The notes beneath the pieces are model-generated. The model saw only the letters and a list, made by a program, of their open reading frames with translations, was not told where the DNA came from and searched no databases. Both the position numbers and the translations under genes were made by a program. From assembly GCA_902622805.1 (NCBI GenBank), contig CACNRG010000007.1:1-43768 (forward strand): a stretch of 43,768 bases of DNA, read 5' to 3'. Each line of letters begins with the position of its first letter. The stretch's first letter is position 1. The stretch is from an uncultured Pelagibacteraceae bacterium (GTDB lineage: Bacteria; Pseudomonadota; Alphaproteobacteria; Pelagibacterales; Pelagibacteraceae). Below are positions 1 to 8,481 of this stretch, in pieces.

Positions 1-58
1 TTTTTTTTATTTTTTTTGACCATTTTTTTTCTTCAGATACAACTTCTATCTTAATCAT
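1..58 (-). CDS. ybeY: Endoribonuclease YbeY, N-terminal fragment (cut by window edge)
   Basis: Only the first 19 codons are inside the window; the gene runs off the left edge. The visible start reads MIKIEVVSEEKKWSKKIKK, which resembles the short beta-strand start of YbeY, a metal-dependent endoribonuclease used in 16S rRNA maturation and ribosome quality control. Its ATG overlaps the 3' end of phoH by 8 nt, and miaB-phoH-ybeY is a widely conserved order, so the identity rests mainly on context. The fragment is too short to contain the catalytic histidines. It could be another small gene, but position and reading frame make YbeY the best call. Confidence 0.6.
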   Translation of the reverse strand, partial: MIKIEVVSEEKKWSKKIKK

Positions 59-1049
59 TTTGATTGCTATAAGCTTTAACAATCTTTGATACTAATGGAT
101 GTCTTACTACATCCGAATGATCAAAATTAATTACTGAAATTTCATTTAAATGAGATAATAATTTTTTAGATCTATCAAGACCAGACATATTTTTATTTGG
201 TAAATCTATTTGAGAGGGATCTCCGTTGACAATTATTTTGGAATTCTCACCTATTCTAGTGAGAAACATCTTAATCTGGGTATCTGTTGCATTTTGAGCT
301 TCATCTAAAATGGCAAATGAATTTTTTAAAGTTCTACCTCGCATAAATGCCAATGGTGCAATTTCAATATCTCCAATTTCAATCATTCTTTGTATCTTTT
401 CAAAATGAAATAGATCGTATAGAGAGTCATAAAGAGGTCGTAAATACGGGTCTACTTTTTCTTTCATATCCCCAGGTAAAAATCCTAATCTTTCTCCTGC
501 TTCCACCGCAGGTCTTGATAAAATTATTTTTTCAATTTTTTTTTCAAGTAACATTGTTAAACCAACTGCAACAGCTAAAAATGTTTTTCCCGTACCAGCT
601 GGTCCTGCAGAAATTACTATATCACTTTGCCTTAGAGCTCTTACGTATTCTTTTTGTTTTTCTGATCTTGGTATTATCGATTTTTTTGGAGTTTTAATAA
701 TGTCAGTAACATTTTGATTTTTTACCTTTTCGTTGATCATAAATTTATCGATTGATGATAATATGTCTTTGTTTTCTATATTTCCATTATTAATAAATTG
801 ATTAGCTAAAAATTGTATTGCATTTTTGACTATCTCATTTTTGTCAGGTGTTGATTTAATTAAAATAGAGTTGCCTCTTGAATACAAATTTGACTTAGTA
901 ATTCTTTCTAGCTCTTTGAGATTTTTATTAAATTCTCCAACAACTCCTATTAGCAGATCATTATTGTGAAAAATTACACTTAAAGTGCCATTATCAGAAT
1001 ATACAAATTTTAAATTGTTATCGAAATTTTTCTTTGAATTTATACTCAA
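51..1049 (-). CDS. phoH: PhoH family P-loop ATPase
   Basis: A 332-residue PhoH/YbeZ-type ATPase, a cytoplasmic family linked to RNA metabolism and to the partner YbeY encoded just downstream. The Walker A motif GPAGTGKT lies at about residues 149-156 and the Walker B stretch DEAQN at about 249-253. The N-terminal 100 residues resemble the small RNA-binding-like domain that precedes the ATPase core in this family. The start is inferred as TTG: no in-frame ATG exists between the previous in-frame stop and residue 104, which lies close to the ATPase core. The gene begins 4 nt after the miaB stop, so it is translated from the tsaB-fur-miaB-phoH-ybeY operon. Length is normal for the family. Confidence 0.95.
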   Translation of the reverse strand: MSINSKKNFDNNLKFVYSDNGTLSVIFHNNDLLIGVVGEFNKNLKELERITKSNLYSRGNSILIKSTPDKNEIVKNAIQFLANQFINNGNIENKDILSSIDKFMINEKVKNQNVTDIIKTPKKSIIPRSEKQKEYVRALRQSDIVISAGPAGTGKTFLAVAVGLTMLLEKKIEKIILSRPAVEAGERLGFLPGDMKEKVDPYLRPLYDSLYDLFHFEKIQRMIEIGDIEIAPLAFMRGRTLKNSFAILDEAQNATDTQIKMFLTRIGENSKIIVNGDPSQIDLPNKNMSGLDRSKKLLSHLNEISVINFDHSDVVRHPLVSKIVKAYSNQND

Positions 1050-1053
1050 ATTT

Positions 1054-2382
1054 TTAAGCTACCTTTTGTTTTTGATGTTCTATAGCCTCGCCAAATAAAG
1101 TATTTCGATTGCTATTTTTAATTTTTACTTTCACAACTTTTCCTATCAAATCATCACTACCATTAAATAGAACTGAAGTCATATGTTCAGATCTAGCAAA
1201 AAGGTTAGACTTATCATCTGTTCGATTCTCAACAAGTACATCTATTGTCTTGTTTTCTAATTTTTTGTTCATATTTATTTGATTATTAAATAGTTTTTGC
1301 TGAATAATTTCTAGTCTTTCCATTGATTTTTTTTTATCAATTAATGGCAAATCTGCAGCAACTGTTCCAGGTCTTGGACTAAAGATAAATGAAAATGAAT
1401 TAATAAATTTAATTTCATCAATAAGTTTTATAGTTTTCTCAAAATCATTTTCATTCTCACCCGGATAAGCAATAATAAAATCACTTGAGAACTCAATATT
1501 TGGATTAATTTTTTTTAACTTATAAAAAATTTCTAAATAAGTTTTTATTGTATGATTTCTATTCATTAACTCTAAAACTCTATCTGAACCACTTTGGACA
1601 GGTAAATGCACTAATGGCATTAATTTTTTTGAACTTTTATAAATATCAATGAGATCATCTGTCATATCATTTGGATGAGAAGTTGTGTAACGAATACGTT
1701 CAACTTCAGAAATTTTTTCAAGTTCTAAAATTAAATTTGATAATCTAAAACTTTCAAAATTATAAGCATTAACATTCTGCCCTAAAAGTATGATTTCTTT
1801 TGAACCATTTTTGACCAATTGTTTAGCTTCATCTATAATTTGATCTAAAGGTCTAGAATACTCAGGTCCTCTTGTATATGGAACTACACAAAAATGGCAA
1901 AACTTATCACAACCCTCTTGTATTGTTAAAAATGAAGAAACTTTTGATGTTTGATTTTTTATTTTACTTAAATATTCAAATTTAGTTATTGCATCAAACT
2001 CTGTTTCTTCTTGCTTATTTTTCTCATTTCGATGATTTAGGATTGTATCATTAATTTTATGATAAGCCTGAGGACCTAATACTAAATCAATATAAGGTTC
2101 TCTTTTTAACATTTCTTCATGTTCTGCTTGAGCAACGCAACCAGCTACAATTACTAAAGGTTTATTTTTTGACCTGAATATTTTTTTTACTCTACCAATT
2201 TCATGATAAACTTTTTCTTTTGCTTTATCTCTAATATGACAAGTATTTAATAAATAACAATTAGCATTTTCATATTTATCTGTTTTTTCATATCCAATTT
2301 TTTTTACTGCATCGTAAATTCGGTTTGAGTCATACTCATTCATCTGACAACCAAAAGTCTTAATAAATATTTTTTGATCCAT
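1054..2382 (-). CDS. miaB: tRNA-2-methylthio-N6-dimethylallyladenosine synthase MiaB
   Basis: Radical-SAM methylthiotransferase that adds a methylthio group to i6A37 of tRNAs, using two 4Fe-4S clusters. The N-terminal domain carries the three cluster cysteines at about C12 (in FGCQMN), C48 and C82. The radical-SAM CxxxCxxC motif is EGCDKFCHFC, cysteines near 158, 162 and 165. A C-terminal TRAM-like RNA-binding segment follows (about 375-442). At 442 residues it has full family length. It starts 2 nt after fur and is followed by phoH, the usual alphaproteobacterial order. Its need for Fe-S clusters fits with nfuA being encoded about 3 kb away. Confidence 0.97.
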   Translation of the reverse strand: MDQKIFIKTFGCQMNEYDSNRIYDAVKKIGYEKTDKYENANCYLLNTCHIRDKAKEKVYHEIGRVKKIFRSKNKPLVIVAGCVAQAEHEEMLKREPYIDLVLGPQAYHKINDTILNHRNEKNKQEETEFDAITKFEYLSKIKNQTSKVSSFLTIQEGCDKFCHFCVVPYTRGPEYSRPLDQIIDEAKQLVKNGSKEIILLGQNVNAYNFESFRLSNLILELEKISEVERIRYTTSHPNDMTDDLIDIYKSSKKLMPLVHLPVQSGSDRVLELMNRNHTIKTYLEIFYKLKKINPNIEFSSDFIIAYPGENENDFEKTIKLIDEIKFINSFSFIFSPRPGTVAADLPLIDKKKSMERLEIIQQKLFNNQINMNKKLENKTIDVLVENRTDDKSNLFARSEHMTSVLFNGSDDLIGKVVKVKIKNSNRNTLFGEAIEHQKQKVA

Positions 2383-2384
2383 TA

Positions 2385-2816
2385 TTATTTTTTTGATTTT
2401 TTCACACCATAAAGCTCTAGTTTATGATCAACCAAAGTATACCCATATTTATCTGCAACTTGTTTTTGTAGTTTTTCTATTTCTTCATCTACAAATTCAA
2501 TTATTTCTCCAGACTTAACATCTATCAAATGATCGTGATGGCTTTCTCTTATTTGTTCGTATCTTGCTTTACCTGCCTTGAAATCATGTTTAACTAATAT
2601 TCCTGCCTCTTCTAAGATTTTTACAGTACGATATACTGTAGCGATACTTATTTTGGAGTCTATTTTTGATACTCTATTGTAAAGTTCATCTACATCTGGA
2701 TGATCAGACTCACCGTATTTTTCTTTTGATTCTGATAGAACCTTAACTATTACTCTTCTTTGATCAGTTAATTTAACTCCTTTTGATAAACATTTTGCTT
2801 CTATTGTTTCTGACAT
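2385..2816 (-). CDS. fur: Fur-family metal-responsive transcriptional regulator
   Basis: A 143-residue Fur-family repressor. The winged-helix DNA-binding domain (about 1-85) contains the recognition-helix pattern SIATVYRTVKILEEAG. The metal-binding and dimerisation half has a histidine cluster HHDH at about 93-96 plus later acidic and histidine residues. It lacks the C-terminal CxxC zinc pairs found in E. coli Fur, a common situation in alphaproteobacterial Fur/Mur proteins, so whether the main metal is iron or manganese cannot be told from sequence. It sits 8 nt after tsaB and 2 nt before miaB, making it a middle gene of the operon. Confidence 0.93.
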   Translation of the reverse strand: MSETIEAKCLSKGVKLTDQRRVIVKVLSESKEKYGESDHPDVDELYNRVSKIDSKISIATVYRTVKILEEAGILVKHDFKAGKARYEQIRESHHDHLIDVKSGEIIEFVDEEIEKLQKQVADKYGYTLVDHKLELYGVKKSKK

Positions 2817-2824
2817 TGTTAATT

Positions 2825-3211
2825 TTAACTCAAATAAATTGGTTTAATCAAATTTTTTTTAACTTTAAATTTATCACATAGAATGGGAACATTTTCGTAT
2901 TTCTTATCATCTAAATTGCCAAAATCATCAAAACTGAAGCAATAATAGTCAATTTTTTTTGCAATGAATATTGCTTTTACCACAGAAAGAGAATTCCTGA
3001 TTCCTGCAAAGCTTCCTGGGCCACGATTAACATATAATTTTGAAATTTCACTGATCATCAAATTGTAAGTTTTGATGAAATCATTGATTAAAATTGTCAA
3101 TTTTTCATAATTAGTTTTACTATTTTCATGACTAATACTATAAATATTTTCATTCTTAATGAGCATTAAATATATTTTTTCATTAGCAGCATCAATTATT
3201 AAACTGTTCAT
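2825..3211 (-). CDS. tsaB: tRNA threonylcarbamoyladenosine biosynthesis protein TsaB, short form
   Basis: TsaB is the inactive ASKHA-fold partner of TsaD in making t6A37 of tRNA. The start chosen (MNSLIIDAANEK) matches the first beta-strand of the family; an in-frame extension to 3379 is rejected because it has no family features. The signature GPGSFAGIR is at about residues 69-77. The protein has only 128 residues, roughly 60% of typical TsaB length, and ends 8 nt before fur, so the second ASKHA lobe is missing rather than merely unread. Its first 53 nt overlap the divergent start of the deacetylase gene. The rimI gene often found between tsaB and fur is absent. Confidence 0.85.
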   Translation of the reverse strand: MNSLIIDAANEKIYLMLIKNENIYSISHENSKTNYEKLTILINDFIKTYNLMISEISKLYVNRGPGSFAGIRNSLSVVKAIFIAKKIDYYCFSFDDFGNLDDKKYENVPILCDKFKVKKNLIKPIYLS

Positions 3212-4220
3212 AATTTTATTTTCAATTATCCTAAATTCTAATGCAGAAGAAAATAATATCAAACAATATTCAAAGGATGAGGGTGTTTTATCAATTATGT
3301 ACCATAGATTTGATGAAAATAAGTATCCATCTACAAATATCAAAATGGAAGTTTTTTTAAAACATATACAATTAATCAAGGACTTGAATTATGAATTTAT
3401 TCATCCTGAAGATTTCCAGAAAAATTTTAACACACCAAAAAAACAAAAAAAAATACTTTTAACTATTGATGATGCGTTTCAATCTTTTTACAATTTTGCG
3501 TGGCCTTTTCTAAAAAAAAATAAGATTCCTTTTATTTTATTTGTTTCGACTGAGCCAGTTGGAAATAACGGATACATGACATGGGAACAAATTAAAGAAA
3601 TAGAAAATGAAAGCTTTGCTATTATAGGACACCATTCTCATTCTCATGAATATCTTATAGATGAAACTGATCAAGATTTTATTAATGATATTAAAACAGC
3701 TGATCAAATTTTTAAAAAAGAAATTGGATACGTACCAAATTTATTTTCATATCCATTTGGAGAATATTCTGAATTTATGAGGCAATATATTTCAGAGAAT
3801 TTTAACTTTGCTTTTGGCCAACACTCTGGAGTAATTGATGTTAACAAGGAGAAATTTCAACTTCCAAGGTTTCCAATTAATGAAAATTATGGAGAGATAA
3901 AAAGATTTACATCAATTATTAAAACTTATCCTCTTGAATACGAAAATTTACTACCTGTGGAAAAAAAATTAAATAAATTAAATAATCCACCGCAATTTTC
4001 TGTGAAATTTTTTAAAGATCAAAAGAATATCAAAAATATTAATTGTTATTCAAATGAAGGAGATAAATGGAATAAATCAAATATAGAACTTATCAACAAT
4101 ACTTTGCATATTCAATTTAGAGAAGCTTTTCTCCCAAGAAGAGGTAGAATTAACTGTTCACTTAATGATGACGGAAAATGGAGATGGTTTGGTACTCAGT
4201 TTATAATTAGAAATAATTAA
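3159..4220 (+). CDS. Secreted polysaccharide deacetylase (NodB-like)
   Basis: A 353-residue carbohydrate esterase 4-type protein that probably removes acyl groups from an envelope polysaccharide. An N-terminal hydrophobic segment ending near NSNAEE (about residues 5-30) looks like a signal peptide. NodB motifs follow: LTIDDA at about 101-106 (paired aspartates of motif 1), HHSHSHE at about 158-164 (metal-binding histidines) and SYPFGEYS near 197-204. The roughly 90-residue tail after 260 was not assigned. The ATG at 3159 lies inside the 5' end of tsaB on the other strand; a downstream start would lose the signal peptide. Substrate is unknown. Confidence 0.85.
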   Translation: MSIKYIFSLAASIIKLFIILFSIILNSNAEENNIKQYSKDEGVLSIMYHRFDENKYPSTNIKMEVFLKHIQLIKDLNYEFIHPEDFQKNFNTPKKQKKILLTIDDAFQSFYNFAWPFLKKNKIPFILFVSTEPVGNNGYMTWEQIKEIENESFAIIGHHSHSHEYLIDETDQDFINDIKTADQIFKKEIGYVPNLFSYPFGEYSEFMRQYISENFNFAFGQHSGVIDVNKEKFQLPRFPINENYGEIKRFTSIIKTYPLEYENLLPVEKKLNKLNNPPQFSVKFFKDQKNIKNINCYSNEGDKWNKSNIELINNTLHIQFREAFLPRRGRINCSLNDDGKWRWFGTQFIIRNN

Positions 4221-5305
4221 ATTAAACTTTCTAGCTCAAGACTAGAGGGTAAAAGTTTTGCTTTATCAAAGTCTTTTAAATTATTTTGCTCAATAATTTT
4301 TCTTAAAATTTTTACATATTCTTTACCAGTCTCGGCATATTCATCTAGATACTGAGAAAGAATAATACTGTCTAATGGTTTACCCTCATCTCTCAATTGA
4401 GCTCTTGCCAATCTAAATTCTCTATATGTTTTATGAGTATTAAGATTTCTTTGGTAAGCTCTCACAGAGGCTTGTAATATATTAAATTTCATAACTTTAT
4501 GCCCTTTATTTTCATCAGCCTCTTTAGGCTTCAAACCTTCTCCTGACCAAGTCCATTGACCAAAAAGTGCATTACCTTCTTGTGCAAATCTTGAAGTTCC
4601 CCAACCTGTTTCTTTTGCCGCTTGAGCTAAAGCCAATGACACTGGAACCTCATCCATTCTTATTTTTAAAGTAGATAAATCTTTAGATGGAATTCCATAC
4701 TGTTTGTATTTTTTATCTAACCATCTTTTTTCTAAATCAGAGTTATTACTTTTATTGATAATATTAAAAAGTCTTTTTCTATCTATTCGTATGTTGTTGT
4801 TCTCCTGAAGAACTAAAGGTAAAACAATTTGTAAAAATAGTTCTTTTCTTTTTTTAGTATTCTCTATCATTTTAATTTCACGAGGGAATGAATCTAGAGC
4901 AACTGGTTTTACTAATTTATTTTTCCTGATATCATCTAATTTGTAACCAGTATCTTCAAAAAGCTGCTTTATAGTTGAAGCATCTAATCTTACAGCATCA
5001 GTTTCTTTTTCGTTTAAACTATAGATATCTACTAATAAATCCCTCTCATCAAACTTTTCATCACCATCTAATGACCCCTTTATTTTTTCATCAAGTGTGT
5101 ATGCTAAAACTTTTTTAGAATTGTTTCTAAATTCCTTAGTTACCAAGATATTGTCATTAGCAAAATTAATTAACAATGGTAATGAATAAAATAATGAGAT
5201 AATAACCAGGCTACCCAAAAAAGTTCTTGCTAAAGATCCCAGGTTATTTTTATCAAGTGTATCAAAAACCTTATTCTTCCTAAATCTAAAGTTTTTTTTA
5301 ATCAT
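4217..5305 (-). CDS. Membrane-anchored Bax-like glucosaminidase
   Basis: A 362-residue protein of the Bax/glucosaminidase (GH73-like) family, probably a peptidoglycan hydrolase. One transmembrane segment lies at about residues 27-48, placing the rest in the periplasm. The catalytic-type motif reads LALAQAAKETGWGTSRFAQEG at about 224-244, with the likely acid glutamate at E232, followed by NALFGQW and the YREFRLARAQ region. It resembles E. coli Bax in motif order. It overlaps the nfuA stop by one base (TAATG) and meets the deacetylase gene tail-to-tail with a 4-nt overlap. Confidence 0.85.
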   Translation of the reverse strand: MIKKNFRFRKNKVFDTLDKNNLGSLARTFLGSLVIISLFYSLPLLINFANDNILVTKEFRNNSKKVLAYTLDEKIKGSLDGDEKFDERDLLVDIYSLNEKETDAVRLDASTIKQLFEDTGYKLDDIRKNKLVKPVALDSFPREIKMIENTKKRKELFLQIVLPLVLQENNNIRIDRKRLFNIINKSNNSDLEKRWLDKKYKQYGIPSKDLSTLKIRMDEVPVSLALAQAAKETGWGTSRFAQEGNALFGQWTWSGEGLKPKEADENKGHKVMKFNILQASVRAYQRNLNTHKTYREFRLARAQLRDEGKPLDSIILSQYLDEYAETGKEYVKILRKIIEQNNLKDFDKAKLLPSSLELESLI

Positions 5306-5844
5306 TAAATAGCCACAACCTCTTTAACTTCTGGCAGATAATGGCACAAAAGATTTTGAACACCTCGTTTAAGAGTCATCGTAGAGCTAGGGCATCCAGA
5401 ACAACTACCCTGTAACTGAACCATAACAATACCATTTTTAAATTTTTTAAATTTTATATCTCCACCGTCTTTTGCAACTGCAGGTCTAATTTTTTGATCT
5501 AAAATTTGAATGATTTTTTTTTCTATTTCTCCAAGATTTTCATCTGTCTCAAAAGGGCTTTTATCAATAACAAAATCTTTTCCACTTGAGTAAAAATCGT
5601 TAATTAAAGAAATAACTATGTGCTTGATCTCATCCCATGAAATTTCATCATATTTATTTATCGAAATAAAATCCTTACTTAAAAAAATTCCTTCTACACC
5701 ATTAACAGACATTAAATTTCTTATTAATTCATTCTTAACATCATCTTTTTTCGTAATTTCAAAAGAGCCTCCATTTGAAACTATTTTACCTGGTAAAAAC
5801 TTTAATGAATTAGGATTTGGTGTTGCTTCAGTTTGAACGAACAT
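5305..5844 (-). CDS. nfuA: Nfu-type iron-sulfur cluster carrier protein
   Basis: A 179-residue Fe-S scaffold or carrier that delivers clusters to apoproteins in the cytoplasm. The N-terminal half (about 1-90, MFVQTEATPNPNSLKFLPG) is the Nfu_N domain typical of alphaproteobacterial and mitochondrial Nfu. The C-terminal NifU domain (about 105-179) has the cluster-binding CSGCPSS motif, cysteines at about 148 and 151, and the strand pattern KDGGDIKFKKF before it. It is followed with a 1-nt overlap by the Bax-like gene, an apparently unrelated operon partner. Targets in this window would include MiaB and Nth. Confidence 0.93.
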   Translation of the reverse strand: MFVQTEATPNPNSLKFLPGKIVSNGGSFEITKKDDVKNELIRNLMSVNGVEGIFLSKDFISINKYDEISWDEIKHIVISLINDFYSSGKDFVIDKSPFETDENLGEIEKKIIQILDQKIRPAVAKDGGDIKFKKFKNGIVMVQLQGSCSGCPSSTMTLKRGVQNLLCHYLPEVKEVVAI

Positions 5845-5893
5845 AATTAATATATAGTCATTAATTACAAAATTGGAACTTGTTTAAGAAATT

Positions 5894-6898
5894 TTATAAA
5901 AAACCTATAATTTCTTGCATTTTTTTTAATTTATTTGTTGCAAATTCATTAGCTTTTTTCTGACCGTTTAATAAAATTCTATCTAAATATTCTTTATCAT
6001 TATTTAGTTTTTTAATTTTGTCTGAAATTGGATTTATTTTTTCAACTAAAACTTGTGAAAGTTTTTCTTTGAACTGTGAAAAATTTTTTCCACTAAATTC
6101 TTTTACAGACTCATCTATTGATAAATTTGTCAAACTTGAATAAATACCTAGAAGATTTTTTGCTTCAGGTCTCATTTCCAATTCTTTTGAATTTGATGGT
6201 ATTGGTAATGAGTCAGTTTTTGCTTTCTTAATTTTATTTATAATTAAATTTTCATCATCAGTTAAATTTATTCTACTTAAATCAGATAGTTCGGATTTAC
6301 TCATTTTTTTTGTACCATCTTTTAAACTCATTATCCTTGAAAACTCTTTTTGAATTAATGGTTCTGGAACTTTAAAAAAATCACCAGCAAAGTAATCATT
6401 ATTAAATTTTTGAGCAATATCTCTGCAAAGTTCTAAATGTTGTTTTTGGTCTTCACCCACTGGAACATGGGTTGCCTCATAAAGAAGGATGTCAGCAGCC
6501 ATCAATATTGGATATGAATAAAGCCCGACACTAACTTTTTCTTTATCTTTACCAGCTTTTTCTTTGAACTGTGTCATTCGATTTAACCAGCCCATTCGTG
6601 CCACACAACTTAACAACCAGGCAGCTTCAGAGTGTGCAGATACAGATGATTGATTAAAGATAATGCTTTTTTCTGGATTAATCCCACATGCGATAAAAGT
6701 TGCTACCGTCTCTCGTATATTATCTCTAAGTTCTTTCGGGTCTTGTTTTACTGTAATAGCATGTAAATCTACCACACAAAATATACAATCATTATTATTA
6801 TCATTATTTAATTCTACGAAATTCTTAATAGCTCCCAAGTAGTTTCCTAAATGCAAGTTACCTGTGGGCTGAACTCCTGAAAATATTCTTTTTTTCAT
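5894..6898 (-). CDS. trpS: Tryptophan--tRNA ligase
   Basis: Class I aminoacyl-tRNA synthetase charging tRNA-Trp. The HIGH-equivalent lies in [12 protein letters not shown] at about residues 9-20, and the KMSKS loop is exact at about 198-202. At 334 residues it is the normal bacterial TrpRS size. It starts 1 nt after the murJ stop on the same strand, so murJ and trpS are probably co-transcribed. A 49-bp gap separates its end from nfuA. Confidence 0.97.
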   Translation of the reverse strand: MKKRIFSGVQPTGNLHLGNYLGAIKNFVELNNDNNNDCIFCVVDLHAITVKQDPKELRDNIRETVATFIACGINPEKSIIFNQSSVSAHSEAAWLLSCVARMGWLNRMTQFKEKAGKDKEKVSVGLYSYPILMAADILLYEATHVPVGEDQKQHLELCRDIAQKFNNDYFAGDFFKVPEPLIQKEFSRIMSLKDGTKKMSKSELSDLSRINLTDDENLIINKIKKAKTDSLPIPSNSKELEMRPEAKNLLGIYSSLTNLSIDESVKEFSGKNFSQFKEKLSQVLVEKINPISDKIKKLNNDKEYLDRILLNGQKKANEFATNKLKKMQEIIGFL

Positions 6899-6899
6899 T

Positions 6900-8429
6900 T
6901 TAATACTTTAATTTAATATCTTTGAAATGAAAAGCTTTGATGAAATAACATACAATTAAATAAAACAATAATCCTAAAAAGACAGATAAAACTAAATACA
7001 AGGATTTAATTAAGTTATTGAATGCTAGTTTGTTTTGAAAAAAACTTAATAAAAAATCAAAAAATAAACCCATAAGAATTGATGCAATAATTATTTTAAT
7101 AAACTTTACAAAAAAGATTTTATTAAAAAAGAATAATTGACGATTTTTTAAAAATAAAAATAGCAATATTGAATTAAACCAAGATGAAATGGATGTTGCT
7201 ATAGGAATTATTATAAAACCTATTTCGTTAAAATAATAAATACTAATAAATATATTTACCATTACTGAAACTAATGAAATATAGAATGGTGTTTTAGTAT
7301 CATGATTTGCAAAGAAAAAACTTGAAAAAACTTTTATTAAAGCAAAAGCAGGTAAACCTAATGCAAAATAATACAAAGCCAAACTTGATTTTATCACTGA
7401 AGTTTCATTAAAAGATCCATACCCAAATAAAGCCGAAACAATTTGTTCTGATCCAATAATTAATGCAATCGTAGCTGGAAGACTTAAAAATAGGCTTAAT
7501 TCAAGAGCTTTATTTTGTATAAGTAATATCTTATTTTTTTTTTTAGATTGAACATATTTTGATAGTTGGGGAAGAATAACAACACCAATCGCAATACCAG
7601 CAATTGCTAGATTAATTTGATAAATTCTATCTGCATAATATAAATACGATACTGCACTTGCTTGAAAAGATGCAATTATTGTCCCAATTAAAATATTAAT
7701 TTGAGTAACTCCAGAGGAAAAAATACTTGGTAAAAGTTTTTTAAAAAAAAACTTCACTTTATTACTTACTTTAAATTTTAAGCTCAATTTAATTAAATAA
7801 TACTTTGATACATATTTGTATAAAAATATTAATTGTAAAAAACCAGCTAAAGAAACACCATAAGATAAGTAGTAAACGAGGTTATCTCCCAAAGATTTAG
7901 AAAGTAATAATACTAATATCAAAACAATATTTAAAATTATTGGAGCAGAAGCTGCAGCTGCAAATTTATTATGAGAATTTAAAATTGCAGAAAAAAATGA
8001 AGCTAAACAAATAAAAAGTAAAAAGGGAAAAGTAATTCTCGTTAAATTTATTGCTACTGCCATTTTTTCTTTATCATCAATAAATCCTGGAGCAATAAGT
8101 GAAACAAATGTTGGCATGAAAATCTCAATAATAATTGTTAAAAATAATAATCCTAAAAATAGAAGATTAAAAATATCATTCGCAAACTTATTAGATTTTT
8201 TCTTGCCTTTAATTATTTCTGATGAATAACTTGGAACAAACGCAGCATTAAAAGTACCTTCAGCAAACAATCTTCTAAAAGTATTGGGAATTCTAAATGC
8301 TACAAAAAAAGCATCAGCTAACATTCCTGTTCCTAAGAAAATTGCGATTAAAATATCCCTTAGATAGCCAAACAATCTACTGATGATCGTATAAAAACCA
8401 AATGTGCCTGTTGACTTAAGTAAGTTCAT
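6900..8429 (-). CDS. murJ: Lipid II flippase MurJ
   Basis: A 509-residue polytopic inner-membrane protein of the MOP/MviN family that flips lipid II for peptidoglycan synthesis. Hydrophobic segments recur along the whole length, consistent with about 14 helices. The conserved start [20 protein letters not shown], the [21 protein letters not shown] segment and the [10 protein letters not shown] segment are all recognisable MurJ signatures. It is encoded upstream of trpS and divergent from maeB; the gap to the preferred maeB start is 52 bp and must hold both promoters. Confidence 0.95.
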   Translation of the reverse strand: MNLLKSTGTFGFYTIISRLFGYLRDILIAIFLGTGMLADAFFVAFRIPNTFRRLFAEGTFNAAFVPSYSSEIIKGKKKSNKFANDIFNLLFLGLLFLTIIIEIFMPTFVSLIAPGFIDDKEKMAVAINLTRITFPFLLFICLASFFSAILNSHNKFAAAASAPIILNIVLILVLLLSKSLGDNLVYYLSYGVSLAGFLQLIFLYKYVSKYYLIKLSLKFKVSNKVKFFFKKLLPSIFSSGVTQINILIGTIIASFQASAVSYLYYADRIYQINLAIAGIAIGVVILPQLSKYVQSKKKNKILLIQNKALELSLFLSLPATIALIIGSEQIVSALFGYGSFNETSVIKSSLALYYFALGLPAFALIKVFSSFFFANHDTKTPFYISLVSVMVNIFISIYYFNEIGFIIIPIATSISSWFNSILLFLFLKNRQLFFFNKIFFVKFIKIIIASILMGLFFDFLLSFFQNKLAFNNLIKSLYLVLSVFLGLLFYLIVCYFIKAFHFKDIKLKY

Positions 8430-8481
8430 AAATCATATTAGTCTTAATTTTACCCCAATTGTACAAATATTGTTATCAGAA

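Noticed and set aside
347-697. 116-codon open frame antisense to phoH
   Set aside because: Hydrophobic low-complexity sequence arising from the complement of the ATPase core; no support as a gene.
3212-3379. 56-codon upstream extension of tsaB
   Set aside because: The family start is at 3211; the extension is cysteine/serine-rich noise antisense to the deacetylase coding region.
5844-5867. TAATTAAT/ATTATTA-like inverted repeat upstream of nfuA as an Fe-S regulator operator
   Set aside because: The arms (TAATTAAT and ATTAATTA) are pure A/T; such repeats are expected by chance and do not match known IscR or Fur boxes.
8404-8481. 26-codon upstream extension of maeB
   Set aside because: Overlaps the murJ start and adds residues not typical of MaeB; the ATG at 8482 gives a standard length.
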